NCBI GenBank assembly: GCA_964404605.1
Contig: CAYOKT010000050.1
Location: forward strand, 1-20,884
DNA length: 20,884 nt
Direction: 5' to 3'
Origin: CAYOKT01 sp964404605
Lineage (GTDB): Bacteria; Electryoneota; Electryoneia; Electryoneales; Electryoneaceae
Under the pieces are notes generated by a model, which was not told the origin of the DNA, made no database searches, and saw only the letters and a program-made list of their open reading frames with translations. Made by a program: the position numbers and the translations under genes. Positions within the stretch are counted from its first letter, which is position 1. Each line of letters starts with the position of its first letter. This document shows, in pieces, positions 1 through 7,935 of the stretch.

Positions 1-1
1 C

Positions 2-766
2 ATGAACGTCATCGGCCGGAAGCCGGTTCTCGAGCTGTTGCAGGGCGGCAGGCCCGTGCGGCGCCTGTTGGTCGCCGCCAACGCGCGCGGGAGGATCATC
101 GGAGAGATCCTGCGGGAGGCGCGGCGGCGCGGGGTGCGCGTGGACCGGGTGGACCCCGCCGCGGCGGGGCGTCTCCTCGGCGGGGGGAATCACCAGGGCG
201 TGGTGGCGGAGGTCTCGCCCGTCCCCCTGCGTTCGCTCGCCGAGCTGGGGTCGCCCGAGGTGCCGGTCCGGCACGGGTTGATCGTCGCCCTCGACGGCGT
301 CACCGACCCGCACCACCTCGGCGCGGTGGCCCGGTCGGCGCTCGCGGCCGGGTGTGATGCCCTGCTGCTCCCCTCGCGCCGCAGCGCGCCGGTGGGGGAG
401 ACCGCGATCAAGGCTTCCGCCGGGACCCTCCTGCGCCTTCCCCTCCTCGTCGCCGGGAACCTCGCCCAGGCCCTGCTCGCGCTGCGGGAGGAGGGCTGGT
501 GGATCGTCGGCACGGGGGCCGGTGGGGGGAGCGGTCTCTGGGAGCATCGCTGGGCGGAAAAGACCGTTCTCATCCTGGGAAGCGAAGGGAGAGGACTGGG
601 GAGAAGGGTGTTGCAACTTTGTGACGAAATTGTACATATTCCCCTCGCCGCATCGGTGGAATCTCTCTCGGTTTCCGCCGCCGCCGCGGTGCTGCTTTTC
701 GACCGTTCACGCAAGGTTGCGGCGATCGCGGAGGGAAAGGTACAGGGAGGAAAACCGCCCGGCTGA
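2..766 (+). CDS. rlmB: RlmB/TrmH-family 23S rRNA 2'-O-ribose methyltransferase
   Basis: A SPOUT-class methyltransferase that probably uses S-adenosylmethionine to methylate a ribose 2'-OH in 23S rRNA. The 254 residues match the usual RlmB length. An N-terminal substrate-binding domain (about 1-75, beginning MNVIGRKPVLELL and containing NHQGVVAEV) is followed by the SPOUT domain. Motif 1 is DGVTDPHHLGAVARSALAAG (98-117) with the catalytic-type Arg111. Motif 2 is GSEGRGLG with Glu195. Motif 3 is IPLAASVESLSVSAA (213-227). Two Asn positions normally conserved in the family are His105 and Ser223 here, so this may be a divergent paralogue with another RNA target. The ATG at base 2 suits the family N-terminus, but nothing upstream is visible. 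The stop codon lies in the loop of a terminator hairpin, which separates this gene from the next. Confidence 0.88.
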   Translation: MNVIGRKPVLELLQGGRPVRRLLVAANARGRIIGEILREARRRGVRVDRVDPAAAGRLLGGGNHQGVVAEVSPVPLRSLAELGSPEVPVRHGLIVALDGVTDPHHLGAVARSALAAGCDALLLPSRRSAPVGETAIKASAGTLLRLPLLVAGNLAQALLALREEGWWIVGTGAGGGSGLWEHRWAEKTVLILGSEGRGLGRRVLQLCDEIVHIPLAASVESLSVSAAAAVLLFDRSRKVAAIAEGKVQGGKPPG

Positions 767-780
767 GGCGGTTTGTTTCT
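752..780 (+). terminator. Intrinsic terminator overlapping the rlmB stop codon
   Basis: AAACCGCC (752-759) pairs perfectly with GGCGGTTT (767-774). The 7-base loop contains the TGA stop codon, and the hairpin is followed by GTTTCTT. An 8-bp stem with a short T-rich tail fits a Rho-independent terminator. The loop position means a ribosome finishing translation would cover the hairpin. Confidence 0.7.
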
Positions 781-888
781 TGCCCCGAATCCGCTCCCAT
801 CCGGCGAGGCGGACGGGGCCGGAAGGGTCCTGGAGCTGACGGGCCCGGCGTCCGGCGGAGCGGGTCGGTACGGGGCATAGTAGTTACA

Positions 889-917
889 TTGACATACAGT
901 TAGGCCGGACATATATT
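889..917 (+). promoter_or_regulatory. Near-consensus sigma-70-type promoter for the peptidase-bactofilin-atp operon
   Basis: TTGACA (889-894) is a perfect -35 box. It is followed by an exact 17-base spacer and TATATT (912-917), a 5-of-6 match to the -10 box. The element lies in an AT-richer patch of otherwise very GC-rich DNA, just after the rlmB terminator. GGCCGGA (903-909) and TCCGGGCC (917-924) form an imperfect inverted repeat around the -10 box, which could be an operator or a short 5' hairpin. Expected transcription start is near 923-925. No equally good promoter was seen before the atp genes. Confidence 0.7.
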
Positions 918-928
918 CCGGGCCGTTC

Positions 929-1828
929 ATGGTTGGCGGGAAGGAACCCGGTTTGCGCGCGCGGCATATGATCCTCTGGTATCGTCCGGGTAAGGATCGT
1001 CCGCGTCAAGTCTCTCTCGGCGCGGGTATGCTACGGGTGTTGGCCGGTTTTGTGATTCTTATCGCGATTGCACTGATCCTTGAAACGGTGTTTTACGCTT
1101 CCCTGGCGCGGCGCGCGATCGAACAACACAGGCTCGCCAAGGAGAACGCGGAGCTGCGCCGTGAGCTGGCACGGGTGGATCAGCTCGAGAGCGAACTGCG
1201 CGAGTTGCAGCGCTTCGGCTACCAGGTCAAGCGCAGCCTGACCGAGGGCGCGGACCTGGACCGGATTCTCAAGGCCCGAAAGGCCGCAGTCGGTGAAACA
1301 CTGCCGCGCGGGCGGGCTGTCTCCCCGTGGACGCCGAACTCCGGCACCGGGGAGGAGGATCTCATCGCCGAGGCGTTCGAGGGGGTGCGTCTCGGTGCGC
1401 TGTGGCGGGTGGCGAACCTGCCGGACCGCTGGCCGGTGGTAGGGTTCCTCACGCGAGGGTTCGAGATTTCCGCGGTGGATCCCGCGCACAGTCATACCGG
1501 GCTCGACATCGCCGTGCCCCGCGGCACGCCGGTACGGGCGGTGGCGGATGGTGTGGTCGTCGTCGCCGACTGGTCATCCCGCCTGGGCAACCGGGTGATT
1601 CTCGATCACGGCGGCGGGGTGCTGTCCATCTACGGGCACAACGAGATGCTGCTCGTCCGCCCCCAGGACCGTGTGAAGGCCGGCTCGCCGATCGCCCTGT
1701 CGGGCACGTCCGGCATCAGTACGGCGCCCCATCTCCACTTCGAGATCTGGGTGGATGGCCGGGCGGTCGACCCACGGGCGCTGCTGCCCGAGCGAGGAGA
1801 AGATTATGGCCTCAGGAAAAAAGGCTGA
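929..1828 (+). CDS. Membrane-anchored M23-family peptidoglycan endopeptidase
   Basis: A probable zinc metallo-endopeptidase that cuts peptide cross-links in peptidoglycan outside the inner membrane. A basic N-terminus is followed by one membrane segment (about 35-56), a coiled coil (about 60-115, Leu/Glu/Arg-rich) and a C-terminal M23 LytM domain (about 170-287). The zinc-ligand motifs are present: HTGLD (His189, Asp193) and HLHFE (268-272, with His270 as the third ligand), plus YGHNE (235-239). The layout matches envelope LytM proteins that work with bactofilins, and the next gene is a bactofilin starting inside this one. The start is uncertain. ATG 929 lies only about 5 bases after the expected transcription start. 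An in-frame TTG at 953 has an AAGGA Shine-Dalgarno 7 bases upstream, and ATG 968 is a third option. All three keep the domains intact. Confidence 0.87.
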   Translation: MVGGKEPGLRARHMILWYRPGKDRPRQVSLGAGMLRVLAGFVILIAIALILETVFYASLARRAIEQHRLAKENAELRRELARVDQLESELRELQRFGYQVKRSLTEGADLDRILKARKAAVGETLPRGRAVSPWTPNSGTGEEDLIAEAFEGVRLGALWRVANLPDRWPVVGFLTRGFEISAVDPAHSHTGLDIAVPRGTPVRAVADGVVVVADWSSRLGNRVILDHGGGVLSIYGHNEMLLVRPQDRVKAGSPIALSGTSGISTAPHLHFEIWVDGRAVDPRALLPERGEDYGLRKKG

Positions 1829-2294
1829 TTACGCTCCCCGCGAGAACCTCTCCTCCATCGTCGGCGCGGATGCACACCTCGAGGGTGCGTTCACCCTCGA
1901 AGGTTCGCTGCGGGTTGACGGCGTGGTGCGGGGTACGCTGAATTGCGGCGGGACGGTGACCATCGGCCCCAACGGCTCGCTCGAGGGCGATGTGGAGGCC
2001 GATGAGGTCATCCTCGGCGGGAAAGTCGCCGGGACGGTGATCGCCCGCAGGCGGGTGATTCTCGAACCCTCGGCGGTGCTCGAGGGCGACCTCGCCACGG
2101 TGAGCCTCGTCATCGGGGAGGGGGCGCGGTTCAACGGCGCCTGCGGCATGGGCGAGGGCGCGGTCGAGGAGATGCGCGCGCGCCTCCGCCGGGGCGGCGA
2201 CGGCGGGGAGGGCCGCCTCGGCTTCCGCCTCTCCGCGGAGGAGAAGGCGGAGGCGGAAGCCGCCGGTGATTCCGCGACGGCGCAGGCCGGGTGA
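1806..2294 (+). CDS. Bactofilin (polymer-forming cytoskeletal protein)
   Basis: Bactofilins self-assemble into filaments on the inner face of the membrane and position envelope enzymes that shape the cell. This 162-residue protein has a short N-terminal tail (1-14), a beta-helical core (about 15-113) with regularly spaced Gly and hydrophobic residues (LEGAFTLEGSLRVDG, GSLEGDVEADEVILGG, LVIGEGARFNGACGM), and a charged C-terminal tail. The size and the pattern are typical. ATG 1806 was chosen because GAGGAG lies at 1795-1800 and because an upstream in-frame start at 1755 would add a peptide coded within the M23 domain. It overlaps the peptidase gene by 23 bases. M23-bactofilin pairs are known in several phyla, such as H. 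pylori Csd1 with CcmA. Its stop codon overlaps the GTG start of the next gene. Confidence 0.87.
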   Translation: MASGKKADYAPRENLSSIVGADAHLEGAFTLEGSLRVDGVVRGTLNCGGTVTIGPNGSLEGDVEADEVILGGKVAGTVIARRRVILEPSAVLEGDLATVSLVIGEGARFNGACGMGEGAVEEMRARLRRGGDGGEGRLGFRLSAEEKAEAEAAGDSATAQAG

Positions 2295-2596
2295 ACGGTG
2301 GGAGGGGAGACCGCCCACCGGCGGAAAAACAGACCGGGCGAGGCGGATCGACGGACCGGCGGTTCGCGAGCTGGTTCGACCTTGCCCTGCAGACGGGGCT
2401 GACCCTCGCGTTGTCGGTACTGGCGGGGGTGTTCGGCGGGCACTGGCTGGACACCCACTGGGGGACGACACCCCTGTTCACCATCATCGGGGTTCTCTGG
2501 GGCGCCGGGGGCGGCACCGCCTGGGTCATCATCAGGGTGAAGCAACACGCCGACGCGCGCGAGCGCGACGAGGCGGAGAAACGGGAGCAGCCGTGA
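2291..2596 (+). CDS. AtpZ/AtpI-family F1Fo ATP synthase accessory protein
   Basis: A 101-residue membrane protein with a charged, Gly/Arg-rich N-terminus, two hydrophobic segments (about 29-50 and 59-80) and a strongly charged C-terminal tail (ARERDEAEKREQ). The family is recognisable from FDLALQTGLTLALSVLAGVFGGHWLD and the following TTPLFTIIGVLWGAGGG, the usual pattern of small AtpZ-like proteins at the head of atp operons. These proteins are thought to help c-ring assembly or stability and, with AtpI, have been linked to divalent cation transport. The GTG start overlaps the bactofilin TGA as GTGA. Its own stop overlaps the next start the same way, implying translational coupling along the operon. 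Confidence 0.78.
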   Translation: MNGGRGDRPPAEKQTGRGGSTDRRFASWFDLALQTGLTLALSVLAGVFGGHWLDTHWGTTPLFTIIGVLWGAGGGTAWVIIRVKQHADARERDEAEKREQP

Positions 2597-2886
2597 TCGG
2601 GCTGCAAGTTCTTTATTATTTCGGCTCCGCGGTGCTGATGGCCGCGGCGGGTAGTGCGCTGTTACTCCCCCCCCTGCGCTCCGGGGCGGCGGAACGGATG
2701 TACACGGGCCTGATCCTCGCCTTCGCGGCGAAAATGATCATCGGCGTGGCGGCGATGGTTCTCGCCTGGAAGGTGCTGCACTGGCCCCCGAGAGGGGTTA
2801 CCATCGGCATGGTCACCGCCTACCTGGCCGCCCTTGCGGCGACCACGACGGTGGCGCTGGTCACGATTCAACGAGGTCGTTCATGA
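2593..2886 (+). CDS. Putative ATP synthase subunit I-like membrane protein
   Basis: A small, very hydrophobic 97-residue protein with about three membrane segments (5-26, 37-61, 69-91). No catalytic motif is visible. The identification rests mainly on position: atpI/uncI-type genes lie directly before atpB. Sequence in this family is poorly conserved, so AtpI is plausible but not proven. The longer open frame begins at 2266, but the upstream part is a shadow of the AtpZ gene. GTG 2593 overlaps the previous stop as GTGA and begins the first hydrophobic segment (IGLQVLYYFGSAVLM). Its own TGA overlaps the atpB ATG at 2883 as ATGA. It is probably coupled to atpB and is an assembly or c-ring-loading factor by analogy. 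Confidence 0.62.
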   Translation: MIGLQVLYYFGSAVLMAAAGSALLLPPLRSGAAERMYTGLILAFAAKMIIGVAAMVLAWKVLHWPPRGVTIGMVTAYLAALAATTTVALVTIQRGRS

Positions 2887-3917
2887 TGCGGAAGGTGGCT
2901 GCGATCGCGGGTGTGATGGCGGTGGTGATCGCCTTCCTCGCCATGGGAGCCCTGCTCCCCGCCGGCGAGGTGTCCGGGAAAGAGCGCGCGGGCGGCCATG
3001 AGGCCGCGGCGGTCGCGGGAGGTGAAGCAGGGGACCCGGGCGCCCGCCACGCGGAGGCCGCCGCCGGGGAGACGGCGGAACACGCGGGGCAGGGGGCCGA
3101 GGAGGCCGAGGGCCAGGGGGTGATGTCCTACCTCAGCCACCACCTCGTGGACTCGCGCACCGTCGAGATCCCGATCATCAACCGCCCGGTCACCCTGCCG
3201 GTGCTCTTCCCCTCCCTCACCCTCCCCAATTCGATGGACGCCCACGGGTTCCTGCTGACCAAGCACCGTCTCGGGCTGGTGATCGCCGCCCTCCTGGTGA
3301 TCATCCTGGTGATCCCGGGGATGGGACGCACCCGGCGGGGCGATGTGCCGCACGGGTTCGGCAATTTCCTCGAGGTGCTGGTCGTCTTCGTCCGTGACGA
3401 GGTGGTCTACCCGAACATCGGCCCGGAGAAGGGCCGCAAGTGGCTGCCGGTGTTCCTCACCGCCTTCTTCCTCATCCTCTTCTCCAACCTGCTCGGCATG
3501 CTCCCCTGGGGGACGACGCCGACGGGGAATGTGAACGTCACCGGCGGCCTCGCCATCGCGATGCTGCTCTCCGTCTTCTACGCCGGCATTCGTGAGCACG
3601 GCCTGAAATACATCGCAACCTTCGTTCCGCACGGGGTTCCGATCCTGATCGTCCCGCTCCTCTTTCCGATCGAGGTGTTCGGGCTTTTCGTCAAGCACTT
3701 CGCGCTCTGCATCCGTCTCTTCGCGAACATGCTCGCGGGGCACACGGTGATCGGGGTGTTCCTCGCGTTGATCCTGACGCCCCTGGTGGCGTTCGCCAGC
3801 GTGCCGGGCGCGGTGGCGATCGGCCTGCTGGAAATCTTTGTCGCGTTCCTGCAGAGTTACATATTCATCATGCTCGCCAGCCTCTTTGTCGGCATGGCGA
3901 TTCACCCGGAGCACTGA
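2883..3917 (+). CDS. atpB: F1Fo ATP synthase subunit a
   Basis: Membrane stator subunit that forms the two proton half-channels against the c-ring. The core is clear: FSNLLGMLPWG (200-210), then CIRLFANMLAGH (276-287), where Arg278 corresponds to the essential arginine of helix 5, then LEIFVAFLQSYIFIMLASLFVGMAI (316-340). At 344 residues it is longer than the roughly 270 of E. coli. The extra length is N-terminal: a signal-like segment (1-24) and an Ala/Gly/Glu/His-rich tract (about 30-78) before SYLSHHLVDS. Long exported N-termini of this sort occur in FCB-group subunit a. The ATG at 2883 overlaps the preceding stop and has GAGG at 2873-2876; an adjacent ATG at 2886 is equally possible. Confidence 0.95.
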   Translation: MMRKVAAIAGVMAVVIAFLAMGALLPAGEVSGKERAGGHEAAAVAGGEAGDPGARHAEAAAGETAEHAGQGAEEAEGQGVMSYLSHHLVDSRTVEIPIINRPVTLPVLFPSLTLPNSMDAHGFLLTKHRLGLVIAALLVIILVIPGMGRTRRGDVPHGFGNFLEVLVVFVRDEVVYPNIGPEKGRKWLPVFLTAFFLILFSNLLGMLPWGTTPTGNVNVTGGLAIAMLLSVFYAGIREHGLKYIATFVPHGVPILIVPLLFPIEVFGLFVKHFALCIRLFANMLAGHTVIGVFLALILTPLVAFASVPGAVAIGLLEIFVAFLQSYIFIMLASLFVGMAIHPEH

Positions 3918-4036
3918 GAGAGTCGGAGCGGCACGGGACGGTTCACCGGGCGAAAGAGCGCCTGCGGCAAGCAAAGGATTCGGATTCGATTTCGTATACG
4001 TTGGTCATTGGTACACAAAACACGATGAGGGTGGAC

Positions 4037-4267
4037 ATGGAAGGGCTGAGTTTTGCGTTTCTCGGCGCGGCGCTGGGCGCCGGACTGGTAACCCTTGGTG
4101 CGGGTGTGGGCATCGGCCGCATCGCCGGGCAGGCGATGGATGGCATCGCGCGTCAACCGGAAGCTTCGGGCAAGATCTTCACCCCGATGATCGTCACAGC
4201 CGCGCTGATCGAGGGCGTTGCGTTCTTCAACGCCGTGATCTGCATGCTTATCGCGCTCAAGTCCTAA
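4037..4267 (+). CDS. atpE: F1Fo ATP synthase subunit c
   Basis: Proteolipid that forms the rotating c-ring. The 76 residues make a helical hairpin: helix 1 (about 5-38) with a Gly-rich GAGVGIG pattern, the conserved polar loop ARQPE (38-42), and helix 2 (about 47-73) with the ion-carrying Glu59 in ALIEGVAFF. The residue after Glu59 is Gly, and the helix-1 position that is Gln in sodium-type rings is not Gln, so a proton-binding site is predicted. ATG 4037 was chosen over TTG 4001 and ATG 4025 because GAGGGTGG (4028-4034) lies just upstream and the length then matches the family. The 119-base gap from atpB is the widest between atpZ and atpH. Confidence 0.93.
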   Translation: MEGLSFAFLGAALGAGLVTLGAGVGIGRIAGQAMDGIARQPEASGKIFTPMIVTAALIEGVAFFNAVICMLIALKS

Positions 4268-4283
4268 GCCGCAAGGGGTCGTG

Positions 4284-4862
4284 ATGAGGTTGACAAGGTA
4301 CCTCGTCGCGGGTGCGCTTCTCACGCTGCCTCTGACGGCATTCGCGTCCGAAGAGGGCGGGCTGGGCAGCCTGATCAGCATCGAGCCCGGAAGCATGCTC
4401 TGGACGCTGATCACGTTCGTCCTGCTGCTCCTGGTGTTGTGGAAGTTCGCCTGGGGTCCGATCGTCAAGGGGCTCGAAGCCCGCGAGAACCGGATCAAGG
4501 GCGCCATCGAGCAGGCGGAGCACGACCGGGCGGAATCGGAGCAGCTCCTCCGGCAGTACGAGGAGAAGCTGACCGCCGCCTCGGCGGAGATCGCCGAACG
4601 GTTGGCCCGGGCGGACAGGGACGCGAAGGCACGCATCGAGCAGGCGAAGGAGCAGGCGCGCGAGGAGGGCGAAAAGCTGCTCGCGCGGGCGAAGCAGGAG
4701 ATCGAGGCCCAGCGTGACAAGGTCTCGGCCGAGCTGCGCCGCGAGGTCGCCGACCTCGCCGCCTCCGTCGCCGCCGCCGCCATCGGCGAGAGCTTCACTT
4801 CCGAGGATCAGCTCAATTTGATCCGGAAGCGCCTGGCGCAACTCGAGGAGCAGAAGTCGTGA
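4284..4862 (+). CDS. atpF: F1Fo ATP synthase subunit b
   Basis: Peripheral-stalk subunit that joins membrane subunit a to F1. Of 192 residues, 1-22 form a signal-like hydrophobic stretch ending in FAS, 38-58 form the membrane anchor (MLWTLITFVLLLLVLWKFAW), and about 64-160 form a long charged coiled coil rich in Glu, Ala, Arg and Lys. The end (SVAAAAIGESFTSEDQLNLIRK) is the usual delta-binding region. The extra N-terminal hydrophobic stretch also occurs in some other bacterial b subunits. ATG 4284 is preferred over the adjoining GTG 4281 because it is better spaced from AAGGGG (4273-4278). Only one b gene was found here, so the stalk is probably a homodimer. Its stop overlaps the GTG start of atpH. 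Confidence 0.92.
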   Translation: MRLTRYLVAGALLTLPLTAFASEEGGLGSLISIEPGSMLWTLITFVLLLLVLWKFAWGPIVKGLEARENRIKGAIEQAEHDRAESEQLLRQYEEKLTAASAEIAERLARADRDAKARIEQAKEQAREEGEKLLARAKQEIEAQRDKVSAELRREVADLAASVAAAAIGESFTSEDQLNLIRKRLAQLEEQKS

Positions 4863-5392
4863 GAGACCCGCGGCTGGCGAGGCGTTACGCGGCGGCGCTG
4901 CTGGAGGCCGCCCGTGACCAGGGGGCGACAGACGAGGTGATGGACGCGGTGGAGAACGTCATCGCCCCGCTCGTCGCCGATGAGACCTTTCTCGCTTTCT
5001 GGCTCGGGCCGCAGTTGCCCGTCCGGCGCAAGGTCGAGTTGATCGAGGAGATCTTCGCGGCGCTGCCCCCGGTGCTGCGCCATTTCCTCATGACCCTGCT
5101 GGACAAGAAGCGGGAAAGCGTGCTGCTCGATGTGCCGGGGGCGCTGCGCGAGCGGCACGACGAGGAGAGCGGCGTGGTGCGCGCGCACCTGACGACCGCC
5201 CTGCCGCTGGAGGAGAAGCAGGCCGCCCCGTTCATCGCCTACCTGAAGGCGAGGCTGGGCGGCGAGGTGAAGCTCACCCGCGAGGTGGACCCGGAGCTGA
5301 TCGCCGGGTTCCGCCTGAGCTGGCGAGACAAGGTGATTGATGGCAGCGTGGCGCGTTCGATCCAGGAGATCCGGCGCCGCCTCTCCGCCTGA
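4859..5392 (+). CDS. atpH: F1Fo ATP synthase subunit delta
   Basis: Delta (OSCP) caps the alpha3-beta3 crown and ties it to the b stalk. The 177 residues match the family length. The N-terminal helical domain starts with LARRYAAALLEAARDQG (5-21). The middle has the VRRKVELIEEIF pattern, and the C-terminal domain contains VVRAHLTTALPL and the characteristic EVDPELIAGFRLSWRDKVIDGSV (about 142-164). The GTG start at 4859 overlaps the atpF stop as GTGA, as is common for this pair. A 39-base gap with a good ribosome-binding site (GGAGG at 5419-5423) precedes atpA. Confidence 0.93.
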   Translation: MRDPRLARRYAAALLEAARDQGATDEVMDAVENVIAPLVADETFLAFWLGPQLPVRRKVELIEEIFAALPPVLRHFLMTLLDKKRESVLLDVPGALRERHDEESGVVRAHLTTALPLEEKQAAPFIAYLKARLGGEVKLTREVDPELIAGFRLSWRDKVIDGSVARSIQEIRRRLSA

Positions 5393-5431
5393 GGAGGTGT
5401 CGCGGGAACGCGACGCTGTGGAGGAAACCCA

Positions 5432-6946
<1,515 letters not shown>

Positions 6947-6958
6947 GAGGGCGGAGCG

Positions 6959-6997
6959 GCGCCGGTCGCGCCCGCTTTCGCGGGGCGCAGCCGGCGC
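6959..6997 (+). other. Long GC-rich hairpin between atpA and atpG
   Basis: GCGCCGG (6959-6965) pairs with CCGGCGC (6991-6997), and GCGCCC (68-73 of this block, 6968-6973) with GGGCGC (6983-6988). One wobble pair and one mismatch join them into a near-continuous stem of about 15 bp with a 9-base loop. No T-run follows, so it is not a standard terminator. It could stabilise or separate mRNA segments inside the operon, or partly attenuate transcription; that is inference. Confidence 0.5.
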
Positions 6998-7049
6998 ATG
7001 AACGGGTCCGCTCCCCGGCCGGAGTTCCCCCTGTCAAGCTGGGAATCAT

Positions 7050-7928
7050 ATGCCTTCGTTGAAGCAGATCAAGCGCCGCATCAGTTCGGTTCACAGCACG
7101 CAGCAGATCACGCGGGCGATGAAGATGGTCGCCGCGGCGAAACTGCGCCGGGCGCAGGAGGCGATGCTCCAGGCGCGGCCCTATTCCGACCGCCTGAAGG
7201 CGTTGATCCGCGACCTGGCGGCGCGCAGCGAGCCGGAGGCGCACCCGCTGCTCGCGGTGCGCGAGCCGAAGCGTGTGGCGATGGTGATCGTCACCAGTGA
7301 CCGCGGCCTCGCCGGCAGCTTCAACCACAACATCAACCGGCGCGCGGAGCGGATCATCGCCCGGGAGCGCGAGCGCGCCGAAGAGGTGAAGCTGATCGCC
7401 GTCGGCCGCCGGGGTTACGACTATTTCCGCAAGCGCGGCGCGACCTTCCTGCAGCATCACATCGGCCTGATCCGCGATTTCGACTTCGGACGGGCGGTCG
7501 CCATCGGAGAGGCGATCACCAGCCTCTACATGGAGGCGCAGGACACCGAGGCCGGGCTCGACAGGGTGTACCTGATCTACAACGAGTTCAAGTCCGTGGT
7601 GCAGCAGGAGGTGGTCGTCGAGCAGCTCCTGCCGGTGATCCCCGAGCTCACGGGTGAGGAGCAGTACCCGGCGGAGTATCTCTACGAGCCGGACGAGCGC
7701 GGGGTGCTCGACCTCGTGCTTCCGCGGTATGTCAACATCACCCTCTGGCGCGTGCTTCTCGAGTCGTTCGCGGCGGAGCACGCCGCGCGCAGGACGGCGA
7801 TGGAGAACGCCACCGAGAACGCCGGGGAGATGATCGACCGTTTGACATTGGAGTACAATAAGGCGCGGCAGGCCGCGATCACCAAGGAGATCCTCGAGGT
7901 GGTCAGCGGCGCCGAGAGCCTGAGTTAG
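7050..7928 (+). CDS. atpG: F1Fo ATP synthase subunit gamma
   Basis: Central rotor shaft of F1. The 292 residues match the family. The N-terminal helix PSLKQIKRRISSVHSTQQITRAMKMVAAAKLRRAQ is the family hallmark, followed by the Rossmann-like head with VTSDRGLAGSFN (81-92). The C-terminal helix carries the signature AARRTAMENATENAGEMI and ends with YNKARQAAITKEILEVVSGAE. The ATG at 7050 gives the standard N-terminus, although the ribosome-binding site (GGGAA) is weak. In most atp operons atpD follows directly; here two sulfotransferase genes intervene, the first beginning 7 bases after this stop. Confidence 0.95.
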   Translation: MPSLKQIKRRISSVHSTQQITRAMKMVAAAKLRRAQEAMLQARPYSDRLKALIRDLAARSEPEAHPLLAVREPKRVAMVIVTSDRGLAGSFNHNINRRAERIIARERERAEEVKLIAVGRRGYDYFRKRGATFLQHHIGLIRDFDFGRAVAIGEAITSLYMEAQDTEAGLDRVYLIYNEFKSVVQQEVVVEQLLPVIPELTGEEQYPAEYLYEPDERGVLDLVLPRYVNITLWRVLLESFAAEHAARRTAMENATENAGEMIDRLTLEYNKARQAAITKEILEVVSGAESLS

Positions 7929-7935
7929 CGCGCGG

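Noticed and set aside
1755..1805. Upstream start for the bactofilin
   Set aside because: It would read the M23 domain in another frame and yield a non-bactofilin peptide; ATG 1806 has a good ribosome-binding site.
2266..2592. Long N-terminal extension of the AtpI-like protein
   Set aside because: The extension is an Arg/Gly-rich frame-shadow of AtpZ; the GTG at 2593 fits the stop/start overlap pattern.
2868..3974. 368-codon minus-strand open frame opposite atpB
   Set aside because: Charged low-complexity translation antisense to a clear subunit a gene.
4001..4036. Earlier TTG (4001) or ATG (4025) start for atpE
   Set aside because: Both would add residues that are not family-like and neither has a Shine-Dalgarno; ATG 4037 has GAGGGTGG and gives the normal c-subunit length.
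4037..4267. Sodium-driven ATP synthase
   Set aside because: The residue after the key Glu59 is Gly rather than Ser/Thr, and the helix-1 Gln of sodium-type c subunits is absent, so proton coupling is the better reading.
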